Notes under the pieces: generated by a model
Databases searched by the model: none
What the model saw: only the letters and a program-made list of their open reading frames with translations
Told to the model about the DNA's origin: nothing
Shown here: in pieces, positions 26,055-33,116 of the stretch
Layout of the letters: every line of letters begins with the position of its first letter
Position numbering within the stretch: the first letter of the stretch is position 1
Program-made: the position numbers and the translations under genes
Assembly (NCBI GenBank): GCA_945862065.1
Contig: CAMAWT010000020.1
Location: forward strand, 1-42,729
Source of the DNA: Flavobacterium psychrophilum
GTDB taxonomy: Bacteria > Bacteroidota > Bacteroidia > Flavobacteriales > Flavobacteriaceae
Length of the DNA stretch: 42,729 nt
Direction: 5' to 3'

Positions 26055-26062
26055 CAAAGATA
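26055..26062 (-). promoter_or_regulatory. -7 box (TATCTTTG) of the candidate small RNA
   Basis: Exact TAnnTTTG match on the minus strand, 4-5 bases before GAGG. A TTG is present upstream, but with only 14 bases of spacing, which is shorter than usual. Confidence 0.5.
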
Positions 26063-26137
26063 TCTTTTTTAATTGACAATTAATAATTAATAATTGATAA
26101 TAATCAATTGGCGGATTCAATTATCCATTATCCATTA

Positions 26138-27239
26138 TCAATTGTTAATTATTTTTTGCCCCATCATCATCAGGTAAGCTTTTAGAAATGAGTCTATTTG
26201 ACCGTTCATTACTCCATCAACATCACTTGTTTCAAATCCGGTTCTAACGTCTTTTACTAATTTATACGGATGCATCACATAATTTCTAATTTGGGATCCC
26301 CACTCAATTTTCATTTTATTGGCTTCTATTTCGTCTCGAAGTGCTTGCTTTTTCTTCAATTCAATTTCATACAATTGCGATTTAAGTAATTGCATTGCTT
26401 TGGTTTTATTGTCTAATTGCGAACGCGTTTCAGAATTTTCAATAATGATTCCAGTAGGATGGTGACGTAATCGAACAGCTGTTTCAACTTTATTTACATT
26501 TTGACCACCAGCACCGCTAGATCGCATGGTTTCCCAAGAAATATCGGAAGGGTTGATATCTATAATAATTGAATCATCAGCCAATGGATATACATAAACG
26601 GAAGCAAAAGAAGTATGTCTTTTGGCATTGCTATCAAAAGGAGAAATACGCACTAAACGATGCACGCCATTTTCGCCTTTTAAATATCCAAATGAAAAAT
26701 CACCTTCAAATTCGAGCGTCACGGTTTTTATACCCGCAGATTCTCCTTTTTGAAAGTTGAGTTCCTTTATCTTATAACCTTGCTTTTCGCCCCACATGAT
26801 GTACATACGCATCAGCATTTCTGCCCAATCGCAACTTTCTGTACCGCCAGCACCTGCCGTAATTTGAAGTACCGCGCTCATGCTATCGCCTTCATCAGAA
26901 AGCATGTTTCTGAATTCGATGTCTTCAATGAATGTATTTGTAAGTTCGAATTGGTCATCTAATTCAGATTCGGATGCTTCTCCTTCTTTGAAAAATTCAT
27001 AAATGATTTGTAGTTCTTCAGATAAAGCATGGGCTTTTTCAAAATCTTCTACCCATTTCTTTTTGGATCGTAGGTTTTTAATGAGTATTTCAGCCGCCTT
27101 TGCATTGTCCCAGAAATTGGGAGCAAAGGTTTTCTCTTCTTCATTGATGATTTCTATTTGCTTGGCATCAATGTCAAAGGTACCTCCTCAACGCACCAAG
27201 ACGCTCTACAATACCTTTAATTTGTTCGGTATTTGTCAT
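26138..27239 (-). CDS. prfB: Peptide chain release factor 2, with programmed +1 frameshift
   Basis: The gene is complement(join(26138..27175, 27177..27239)) and encodes 366 residues, matching the usual RF2 length. The first 21 codons ([15 protein letters not shown]...) end at CTT, then an in-frame TGA (27176-27174). Skipping one T lets translation continue with GAC into the main frame ([14 protein letters not shown]). The body has the RF2 anticodon-like SPF motif ([12 protein letters not shown]) and the catalytic GGQ ([13 protein letters not shown]). RF2 ends translation at UGA and UAA, so low RF2 favours the frameshift and restores its own level. A TATATTTG box (27260-27267) lies 20 bases upstream. 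Annotating only the 255-residue frame from 26905 would miss the N-terminal third. Confidence 0.96.
27173..27188 (-). promoter_or_regulatory. prfB frameshift site (internal Shine-Dalgarno plus slippery CTT TGA)
   Basis: On the minus strand AGGAGG (27188-27183) is followed by TAC, CTT, TGA and C. This is the classical RF2 autoregulation site: the Shine-Dalgarno-like element, three bases, then the CUU codon that slips before a UGA stop. Confidence 0.95.
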
Positions 27240-27259
27240 AAATTAATAGTATTTTTGTG

Positions 27260-27267
27260 CAAATATA
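27260..27267 (-). promoter_or_regulatory. -7 box (TATATTTG) of prfB
   Basis: Exact TAnnTTTG match, 20 bases before the prfB ATG at 27239, giving a leader of about 14 nt. No -33 TTG is seen. Confidence 0.55.
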
Positions 27268-27285
27268 GTATGAAGTTTTGATTTA

Positions 27286-27425
27286 TAGCCCTGATAGTAA
27301 TGGAAATCCTTTTTTGAGGACGACTATTTTTTTCTTTTATAAAGAAGCGACGCCAGGAGCTCTTTTTATAAAATGAAAAAAAAGGAGTACTGAAAAAAGA
27401 TTGAAATGGATAGCAGGAATAGCTT
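27286..27425 (+). repeat. Structured intergenic repeat, copy R5 (longest stem)
   Basis: It starts TAGCCCTGATAGTAATGG and ends AATGGATAGCAGGAATAGC. The outer helix is CCTG (27290-27293) with CAGG (27414-27417), the inner two-base helix is AT/AT, and the basal stem is AATC-C-TTTTT with AAAAAGATT. A long AT-rich stem with mismatches (about 27325-27341 with 27365-27384) carries the loop. It lies between the divergent prfB and threonine aldolase genes, upstream of both. It is therefore the only copy not at a gene's 3' end. Confidence 0.8.
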
Positions 27426-27449
27426 CAAAAAATAAGAATTTGAATTGAC

Positions 27450-28475
27450 ATGGAAATAAATTTAGTTAGTGATACAGTTACGAAGCCAACTGTTGAAATG
27501 TTACATTTTATGTTTAAGGCAGAGGTTGGAGACGATGTGTATAAACAAGATCCGACGGTGAATGAATTGGAAGATTTGGTTGCCGATTTGTTTGGTATGG
27601 AAGCAGCTTTGTTTTTTCCGAGTGGTACTATGGCCAATCAAACGGCGATAAAATTGCATACACAGCCGGGCGAACAAGTTATTTGCGATAAATATGCACA
27701 CATTTATCATTATGAAGGCGGAGGTGCTTCGTTTAATAGTGGCGTTTCATGTTGTTTAGTTGATGGAAACAGAGGCATGATTACTGCAGAAATGGTAAAA
27801 AGAGCTATTAACGATCCTGAATTTTATCATGCGCCAAAAACAAGTTTGGTGAGTGTTGAAAATACTACAAATAAAGGTGGCGGCGCTTGTTATGAACTAG
27901 ATGATTTGCGAAAAATCAAACAAGTTTGTGTTGACAATGATCTAAAATTTCATTTGGATGGAGCCCGAATTTGGAATGCATTGATTGCTAAAAAACAGCA
28001 TCCGAAGCAGTTTGGTGAGTTGTTTGACACCATTTCAGTATGTTTATCAAAAGGACTTGGAGCTCCTATTGGATCTGTTTTGATTGGAACAAAAGCCGAT
28101 ATGAAACGCGCTTTGCGTATTAGAAAAATATTTGGCGGTGGTATGCGACAGTCGGGTTATTTGGCTGCAGCCGGATTGTTTGCGCTTCAAAATAATATCT
28201 CAAAATTGGAAAACGATCACAAACGAGCCAAAGAGTTAGGAGCAGTTTTATCTCGTCTTGATTGGATTGGAAAAGTAGAGCCTGTGGAAACCAATATCCT
28301 GATTTTCAGTCTAAAACAAGGATTAGATGATAAATTGGTCATAGAGAAATTACGTCAAAAAAATATTGTAATCAGCTCCATGGGGCACGGAAAACTTAGA
28401 ATAGTAACCCATATGGACTATAAACAAGTCATGCATGATTATGTGTTGGATGTCTTGCAAAAATTAAGTTTTTAA
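27450..28475 (+). CDS. ltaE: Low-specificity L-threonine aldolase
   Basis: The 341-residue protein is a fold-type I PLP enzyme. Family motifs: the start MEINLVSDTVTKPT, VGDDVYKQDPTVNELE, FFPSGTMANQTAI, ENTTNKGGGACYELDDL, FHLDGARIWNA (the Asp that contacts PLP) and VCLSKGLGAPIGSVL with the PLP-binding Lys, then FGGGMRQSGYLAAAG. It cleaves threonine or allo-threonine to glycine and acetaldehyde in the cytoplasm. Oligopeptidase B follows after 24 bases on the same strand, so the two are probably one transcript. The upstream region holds repeat R5. Confidence 0.94.
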   Translation: MEINLVSDTVTKPTVEMLHFMFKAEVGDDVYKQDPTVNELEDLVADLFGMEAALFFPSGTMANQTAIKLHTQPGEQVICDKYAHIYHYEGGGASFNSGVSCCLVDGNRGMITAEMVKRAINDPEFYHAPKTSLVSVENTTNKGGGACYELDDLRKIKQVCVDNDLKFHLDGARIWNALIAKKQHPKQFGELFDTISVCLSKGLGAPIGSVLIGTKADMKRALRIRKIFGGGMRQSGYLAAAGLFALQNNISKLENDHKRAKELGAVLSRLDWIGKVEPVETNILIFSLKQGLDDKLVIEKLRQKNIVISSMGHGKLRIVTHMDYKQVMHDYVLDVLQKLSF

Positions 28476-28499
28476 TAAAAAAATATACCTTTACAAATA

Positions 28500-30560
28500 A
28501 TGTCAGAAAATAATCTACCGCCAATTGCTTCAAAGATTCCGCATGAAATTACAATTCACAATCATACTCGTATAGACGAATATTATTGGATGAACGATCG
28601 AGAAAACCCAAAGGTTATTGACTATTTGAATCAAGAAAATGAATTTTATCAAAAAGAAACGGCGCATTTGAAGAAATTTCAAAATGATTTGTTTGAAGAG
28701 ATGAAATCTCGAATTAAGGAAGACGACACTTCGGTTCCTTATTTTTATAATGGTTATTTCTACATAACACGATTTGAAAAAGGAAAAGATTATCCTATTT
28801 ATTCTAGAAAAAAGGAATCGTTGGAAGCAGCAGAAGAAATTATGTTTGATTGCAATCTAATGGCTGAAGGATTTACCTATTTTAATTTGTCAGGTATTTC
28901 AGTTAGTGAGGATAACAAATGGGCTAGTTTTGGGGTAGATACCGTTTCTAGACGACAATATGTAATCCAAATAAAGAATTTGGAAAACGGAGAAATTTTA
29001 CCAACTAAAATAGAAAACACAACAGGAGGAGCTACATGGGCATCTGATAATTTGACCTTATTTTATTCCAGAAAAGATGAGGTTACGCTTCGTCCGGATC
29101 GAATTTTTAAACATAAATTAGGTTCCGATTCTCTTTCAGATGTTTTGGTTTTTCATGAAAAAGACGAGACTTTTGATGTTTCTGTTCATAAATCAAAATC
29201 AAAAAAATACATTATAATTGATTCAGATAGTACCTTAACTTCAGAATATCAAACCCTACTTTCTGCAACTCCAGATGCTGATTTTAAAATCTTTAACAAA
29301 AGAAAACGTGAATTAGAGTACATGATTTCTCATTATGGAGATAGTTTTTATATTTTAACAAATAAAGACGATGCTACCAATTTTAAATTGATGAAAACCC
29401 ATGAGGATAATACATCATCAAAAAATTGGGTTGAGGTTATTGGTCATAGAGACGATGTTTTGCTTGAAGGTATTGATATTTTTAGCGATTATTTGGTGGT
29501 TTCAGAAAAAACAAACGGATTGAATCAAATCAATATTATTTCGTGGAATGGGGGAGAAGCTTATTATCTTCCATTCGAAATAGAAACCTATACCGCTGAA
29601 ACGACCACAAACATAGATTTTGACACCGAAATTTTGCGTTACACCTATCAATCCTTAGCCACACCAAGTTCTGTGATTGATTTTAATATGCGAACCAAAC
29701 AAAAAACGGTTTTAAAAGAACAAGAAGTACTTGGCGGACAGTTTGATAAGTCTAATTATATCGAAAAAAGAGAGTGGGCAAATGCAAAAGATGGCGTAAA
29801 AATTCCCATTTCGTTGGTATATCAAAAGGATGTAACTTTAGATGGTTCTAATCCTTTATTGCTTTATGCTTACGGATCCTACGGAGTTACCATAGATCCC
29901 TATTTTTCTTCCACAAGATTATCATTATTAGATAGAGGTTTCATCTATGCCATTGCTCATATTAGAGGTGGTGAAGATTTAGGACGAAGCTGGTATGAAG
30001 ACGGAAAATTATTACAAAAAAGAAATACTTTTACCGATTTTATTGATTGTTCCCATTTTTTAATAGAAAATAAATACACATCAACATCGCATTTGTATGC
30101 CGAAGGCGGCTCTGCAGGCGGCTTGTTGATGGGTGCCATTGCAAATATGGCTCCCGAATTGTATAACGGAATTATTGCCCAAGTGCCTTTTGTAGATGTG
30201 GTTACAACCATGCTAGACGATACAATTCCGCTAACAACTGGAGAATATGATGAATGGGGTAATCCAAACCAAAAAGAATATTATGATTATATGTTGTCTT
30301 ATTCGCCTTACGATCAAGTAAAACCGCAAGAATATCCAAATATGTATATTTCAACGGGCTTGCACGATTCACAAGTCCAATATTGGGAACCCGCAAAATG
30401 GGTGGCAAAACTAAGAAAAATGAAAACTAACGCCAAGCAACTTTTTTTAGATACCAATATGGAGGCTGGCCACGGAGGCGCATCGGGACGGTTCGAATCC
30501 TTAAAAGAAGTAGCTAAAGAATTTAGTTTTTTATTAGATTTAGAAAAAATTGAAAGCTAA
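28500..30560 (+). CDS. ptrB: Oligopeptidase B (prolyl oligopeptidase family S9A)
   Basis: The 686-residue protein has an N-terminal seven-bladed propeller (about 60-400) and a C-terminal alpha/beta hydrolase (about 410-686). The catalytic triad is visible: Ser in YAEGGSAGGLLMG, Asp in STGLHDSQVQYWEP and His in MEAGHGGASGR. EYDEWGNP and AHIRGGEDLG are typical of oligopeptidase B, which cuts short peptides after Arg or Lys. There is no signal peptide, so it is cytoplasmic. It probably shares a transcript with ltaE; the next gene has its own promoter. Confidence 0.94.
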   Translation: MSENNLPPIASKIPHEITIHNHTRIDEYYWMNDRENPKVIDYLNQENEFYQKETAHLKKFQNDLFEEMKSRIKEDDTSVPYFYNGYFYITRFEKGKDYPIYSRKKESLEAAEEIMFDCNLMAEGFTYFNLSGISVSEDNKWASFGVDTVSRRQYVIQIKNLENGEILPTKIENTTGGATWASDNLTLFYSRKDEVTLRPDRIFKHKLGSDSLSDVLVFHEKDETFDVSVHKSKSKKYIIIDSDSTLTSEYQTLLSATPDADFKIFNKRKRELEYMISHYGDSFYILTNKDDATNFKLMKTHEDNTSSKNWVEVIGHRDDVLLEGIDIFSDYLVVSEKTNGLNQINIISWNGGEAYYLPFEIETYTAETTTNIDFDTEILRYTYQSLATPSSVIDFNMRTKQKTVLKEQEVLGGQFDKSNYIEKREWANAKDGVKIPISLVYQKDVTLDGSNPLLLYAYGSYGVTIDPYFSSTRLSLLDRGFIYAIAHIRGGEDLGRSWYEDGKLLQKRNTFTDFIDCSHFLIENKYTSTSHLYAEGGSAGGLLMGAIANMAPELYNGIIAQVPFVDVVTTMLDDTIPLTTGEYDEWGNPNQKEYYDYMLSYSPYDQVKPQEYPNMYISTGLHDSQVQYWEPAKWVAKLRKMKTNAKQLFLDTNMEAGHGGASGRFESLKEVAKEFSFLLDLEKIES

Positions 30561-30576
30561 AATAAAAAAAAAGTAT

Positions 30577-30584
30577 TAAATTTG
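30577..30584 (+). promoter_or_regulatory. -7 box (TAAATTTG) of the cystathionine beta-synthase-like gene
   Basis: Exact TAnnTTTG match 17 bases after the ptrB stop, giving a leader of about 50 nt before ATG 30640. No -33 TTG is visible. Confidence 0.55.
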
Positions 30585-30639
30585 CATTCAAATGAAGTTG
30601 CTTAAATAACTTTATATATTGCTTTGACTTATTTATTAT

Positions 30640-31680
30640 ATGAAAGAAGACATAAAAGCTTACAACAATGTTTTGGAATTGATAGGGAATACACCCCTTA
30701 TTAAACTAAATCGCATCACTGAAAACATGGAAGGAAACTTTTATGCCAAAGTAGAAGCCTTTAATCCAGGACATTCTTCAAAAGATAGAATTGCACTCTA
30801 CATTATTGAAGAAGCAGAAAAAAAAGGAATACTAACCCCAGGCGACACCATCATTGAAACCACCTCTGGAAACACTGGTTTTAGTTTAGCAATGGTTAGT
30901 ATCATTAAAGGGTATAACTGTATTTTGGCAGTAAGCTCAAAATCATCAAAAGATAAAATCGATATGCTTCGTAGCCTTGGCGCAAAAGTATATGTTTGTC
31001 CAGCACACGTTTCTGCAGATGATGACCGATCTTATTATAATGTTGCAAAACGATTACATGAAGAAACAAAAGGATCCGTTTATATCAATCAATATTTTAA
31101 TCAACTAAATATTGATGCACATTACTTGTCAACTGGACCAGAAATTTGGGAACAAACTGCCGGCAAAATCACACATTTAGTGGCTTGTAGCGGAACAGGT
31201 GGAACCATTTCTGGAGTTGCAAAATACTTAAAAGAAAAGAACCCAAACATCAGAATATTAGGTGTTGATGCCTTCGGTTCGGTCTTAAAAAAATACCACG
31301 AAACCAAAGAATTTGATGCCAACGAAATTTATCCGTACCGCATTGAAGGCTTAGGAAAAAACCTAATTCCAACTGCTACAGACTTCGATTCTATCGATCA
31401 TTTCATGAAAGTTACCGACGAAGAAAGTGCTCACAGCGCCAGAGAAATTGTAAAAACAGAAGGACTTTTTGTAGGTTATACCTCAGGAGCCGTTATGCAA
31501 GCCATCAAGCAATATGCAAACGAAGGCGAGTTTACTCCAGAAAGTCTTGTTGTAGGTATTTTTCCAGACCACGGATCACGTTACATGAGTAAAGTTTTTA
31601 GTGATGATTGGATGAACGAACAAGGATTTTTTGATAGCGTCAATGCTGAAGAAAGCCAAAAAGTAGAATTTATTAAATAA
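30640..31680 (+). CDS. PLP-dependent cysteine synthase / cystathionine beta-synthase-like enzyme
   Basis: The 346-residue protein is a fold-type II PLP enzyme. [12 protein letters not shown] opens the catalytic core, the PLP-binding Lys is in [10 protein letters not shown], the substrate loop is [11 protein letters not shown], and the phosphate-binding loop is [10 protein letters not shown]. The segment [17 protein letters not shown] matches the IEGIGYDFIPT block of cystathionine beta-synthases better than O-acetylserine sulfhydrylases. No C-terminal CBS regulatory domain is present. It could condense serine and homocysteine to cystathionine or make cysteine; sequence alone does not settle this. 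The gamma-family enzyme at 33117-34325 could act on its product. Confidence 0.9.
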   Translation: MKEDIKAYNNVLELIGNTPLIKLNRITENMEGNFYAKVEAFNPGHSSKDRIALYIIEEAEKKGILTPGDTIIETTSGNTGFSLAMVSIIKGYNCILAVSSKSSKDKIDMLRSLGAKVYVCPAHVSADDDRSYYNVAKRLHEETKGSVYINQYFNQLNIDAHYLSTGPEIWEQTAGKITHLVACSGTGGTISGVAKYLKEKNPNIRILGVDAFGSVLKKYHETKEFDANEIYPYRIEGLGKNLIPTATDFDSIDHFMKVTDEESAHSAREIVKTEGLFVGYTSGAVMQAIKQYANEGEFTPESLVVGIFPDHGSRYMSKVFSDDWMNEQGFFDSVNAEESQKVEFIK

Positions 31681-31736
31681 AATTTTCACACAAATAAAAA
31701 CCAAATACCTTCAAGCAATTGAGGGTATTTTTTTTG

Positions 31737-31836
31737 GAAGCACACAACCCGTTTTCAAAACACGTTTTGTCCCGCTTTCGCCTTTATCTCCTTCGCCCTA
31801 CGGGACTTCAGGAGGATATCGGCTCTATCGGGGCTA
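31737..31836 (-). repeat. Structured intergenic repeat, copy R6 (100-nt type)
   Basis: On the minus strand it runs from TAGCCCCGATAGAGCCG to TTGTGTGCTTC and an A run; length is 100 nt. The core is almost identical to R4. It lies 56 bases after the stop of the plus-strand beta-synthase-like gene and is antisense to it. It opens the 659-base gene-free stretch 31681-32339, which also contains low-complexity AT-rich tandem motifs (about 31865-31960) and family C copy 2. Confidence 0.85.
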
Positions 31837-32002
31837 GACTTCACAAGTAGGTTTTCAGTTCCAAATTTATCGATTAGAAAATGAGATAATTCGACAATTA
31901 GATAATTAGAAAATGAGTTAATAAGCGAATGAGCGAATTAGAAAATTCGTAGCAAAAATTGAAATTGATTTTTGAAGTTGAAATTGATATTGACAAAGTT
32001 TT

Positions 32003-32144
32003 CAGTTTTCAGAATCTCAAATTTGTGTGAATTTGTGACTCGAGCAAAGCGAACAGACGAAGTAAATTTGTGTTTGAAAAAATTGATTTTTGAAATTGAT
32101 ATTGTTATTGAAATTGACAAAGTTTGTCATTCCGTAGGAATCTC
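32003..32144 (-). repeat. Intergenic repeat family C, copy 2
   Basis: On the minus strand it has the same order of blocks as 11099-11222: GAGATTCCTACGGAATGACA, an AT-rich part about 18 bases longer, ACTTCGTCTGTTCGCTTTGC, TCGAGTCACAAATT and GAGATTCTGAAAACTG. Repeat R6 follows downstream in the same orientation, mirroring the arrangement of copy 1 and R3. A 60-residue reading frame at 31938-32120 falls in it and is not a gene. Confidence 0.8.
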
Positions 32145-32303
32145 ATAAAATGATTTTACTGGTAAAAAAACCTCAATTAATAGTCGTAGTAATTAAATAT
32201 TTTGTTTAAATTTGAAAAATATATACAAAAACACTAAATCTGTTTTGAAGTTATTTGCCAAATAAAATATGTTAAAAACGCTAAGACTTTCGTATATTAA
32301 ATA

Positions 32304-32715
32304 GTTAGCGGTAAACTTTCAGGACCAACACTTTAAAAGATGAAAATTCAATTAATTATATTATCGTTATTCTTCATTTCTTGTGGAAGAGAAAATCTCG
32401 ATTATCCAACAGAAATTAATCAAATTAAAGAAGTTGTATTAGAAAGACCAGACCCAAAATCTCACGGCAAGTTTGCAGAAGTAAAAAAACTAAGTCGTGA
32501 AGAAATTGCTGAGCTTTTAGAAGTTTTTAAAAATGCAAAACCATTAGGTTTAAAAAAGTTCAAAATAGATTATTGCATATATTTTTCAACAGAAAATGGA
32601 AACCAAAGAATTATGGTTAATGATAATCAAATAAAAGGTGTTGAAAATGATTATACATACCAAATTGAAAAGCCAAAGTTCTTAAGTCACTTTTAAGATA
32701 AAGCCTACCGCTAAC
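32304..32715. repeat. Perfect 10-base inverted repeats flanking a single lipoprotein gene
   Basis: GTTAGCGGTA (32304-32313) and TACCGCTAAC (32706-32715) enclose the gene at 32340-32696, with 26 bases before the start and 9 bases after the stop. Just inside each arm, TTT recurs at the same distance. The 412-base unit looks like a cassette. No transposase or integrase gene and no convincing target duplication were seen. Confidence 0.6.
32340..32696 (+). CDS. Small putative lipoprotein of unknown function
   Basis: The 118-residue protein has a lipoprotein signal peptide: MKIQLIILSLFFISC, with Cys15 as the likely lipidated residue after F-I-S. The mature part is charged and mixed helix/strand (KKLSREEIAELLEVFKNAKP, then FKIDYCIYFSTENG and RIMVNDNQIKG). 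No family is recognised. It should sit in the inner or outer membrane facing the periplasm. The gene is enclosed by perfect 10-base inverted repeats and surrounded by intergenic repeats, so it may be an acquired cassette. No TAnnTTTG box is evident directly upstream. Confidence 0.7.
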   Translation: MKIQLIILSLFFISCGRENLDYPTEINQIKEVVLERPDPKSHGKFAEVKKLSREEIAELLEVFKNAKPLGLKKFKIDYCIYFSTENGNQRIMVNDNQIKGVENDYTYQIEKPKFLSHF

Positions 32716-32719
32716 AGCA

Positions 32720-32785
32720 AGAGTTTCGTTGCTGCTGAAAGCCGAGCAATGAATTGAAATCAACGAATACCAAAAAAATAAAATC
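32720..32785 (+). repeat. Intergenic repeat family B, copy 2
   Basis: It reads AGAGTTTCGTTGCTGC, GAAAGCCGAGCAATGAATTG, ATCAACGAATACC and a run of A. The same block order is seen at 10827-10751 on the minus strand. Both copies give similar spurious translations on the reverse strand (a FWYSLI..HCSAF or ..YCSAF stretch). It starts 5 bases after the cassette's right inverted repeat. The stretch 32697-33116 holds no gene. Confidence 0.75.
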
Positions 32786-32868
32786 AATGAGTTAAACTCC
32801 GGTTGAACAGAACCGATTACATTCACGCCCCTTATGGTTTTTTCGAAAAGTTTTTTGTTATATTTTTC

Positions 32869-32893
32869 AAGAGGATTTAGTTCCTCTTTTTTT
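32869..32893 (+). terminator. Possible terminator downstream of the lipoprotein cassette
   Basis: AAGAGGA pairs with TCCTCTT and is followed by T residues. It is about 170 bases past the lipoprotein stop, so the link to that gene is uncertain. Confidence 0.5.
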
Positions 32894-32906
32894 GTATCTA
32901 TTTTAA

Positions 32907-32935
32907 ACCTACAAGGTTTTGGAAACCTTGCAGGT
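32907..32935. repeat. Palindromic element, 13-base arms
   Basis: ACCTACAAGGTTT (32907-32919) and AAACCTTGCAGGT (32923-32935) pair with one mismatch. It resembles the small palindromic repeats often scattered between genes. Only this copy was noticed in the window. Confidence 0.6.
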
Positions 32936-33013
32936 GGGAAAGCGTAATTCGTAATTTGAAATTCATAATTAAAAAAGCCCAAACGTTTGGAAAATGCCCA
33001 AAACATGGAGTTT

Positions 33014-33092
33014 TACCCCCGATTGAAGCGAAAATCCTTTTTGTTTTTTTTTCAAAAACAAAAAGATTGCAGCGAAAGCGGGAATATGGCTC
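33014..33092 (+). repeat. Structured intergenic repeat, copy R7 (long-stem type)
   Basis: It starts TACCCCCGATTGAAGCG and ends GCAGCGAAAGCGGGAATATGG. The stem ATC-C-TTTTTGTTTTT pairs with AAAAACAAAAAGAT and keeps the bulged C. The outer helix is CCCG (33018-33021) with CGGG (33079-33082), and the inner helix is GC/GC. It lies 24 bases from the 3' end of the minus-strand gamma-family enzyme gene and is antisense to it. Confidence 0.85.
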
Positions 33093-33116
33093 GGAAAACG
33101 CCCGAGCCTTTTGGTT

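Noticed and set aside
26138..26905. prfB as a broken gene starting at 26905
   Set aside because: The upstream frame ends at TGA with the classical RF2 frameshift signal, so the gene is intact.
32304..32785. Integron attC sites around the lipoprotein gene
   Set aside because: The ends GTTAGCGGTA and TACCGCTAAC do not fit the RYYYAAC/GTTRRRY core sites, and no integrase is in the window.
32617..33006. 129-residue minus-strand reading frame
   Set aside because: It is antisense to the lipoprotein gene end and repeat family B, with a palindrome at its start.
3160..33092. Structured repeats as ordinary rho-independent terminators
   Set aside because: In R1, R5 and R7 the T-rich arm comes first and the A-rich arm second on both strands, so no T run follows the stem. 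Only R2 could terminate.
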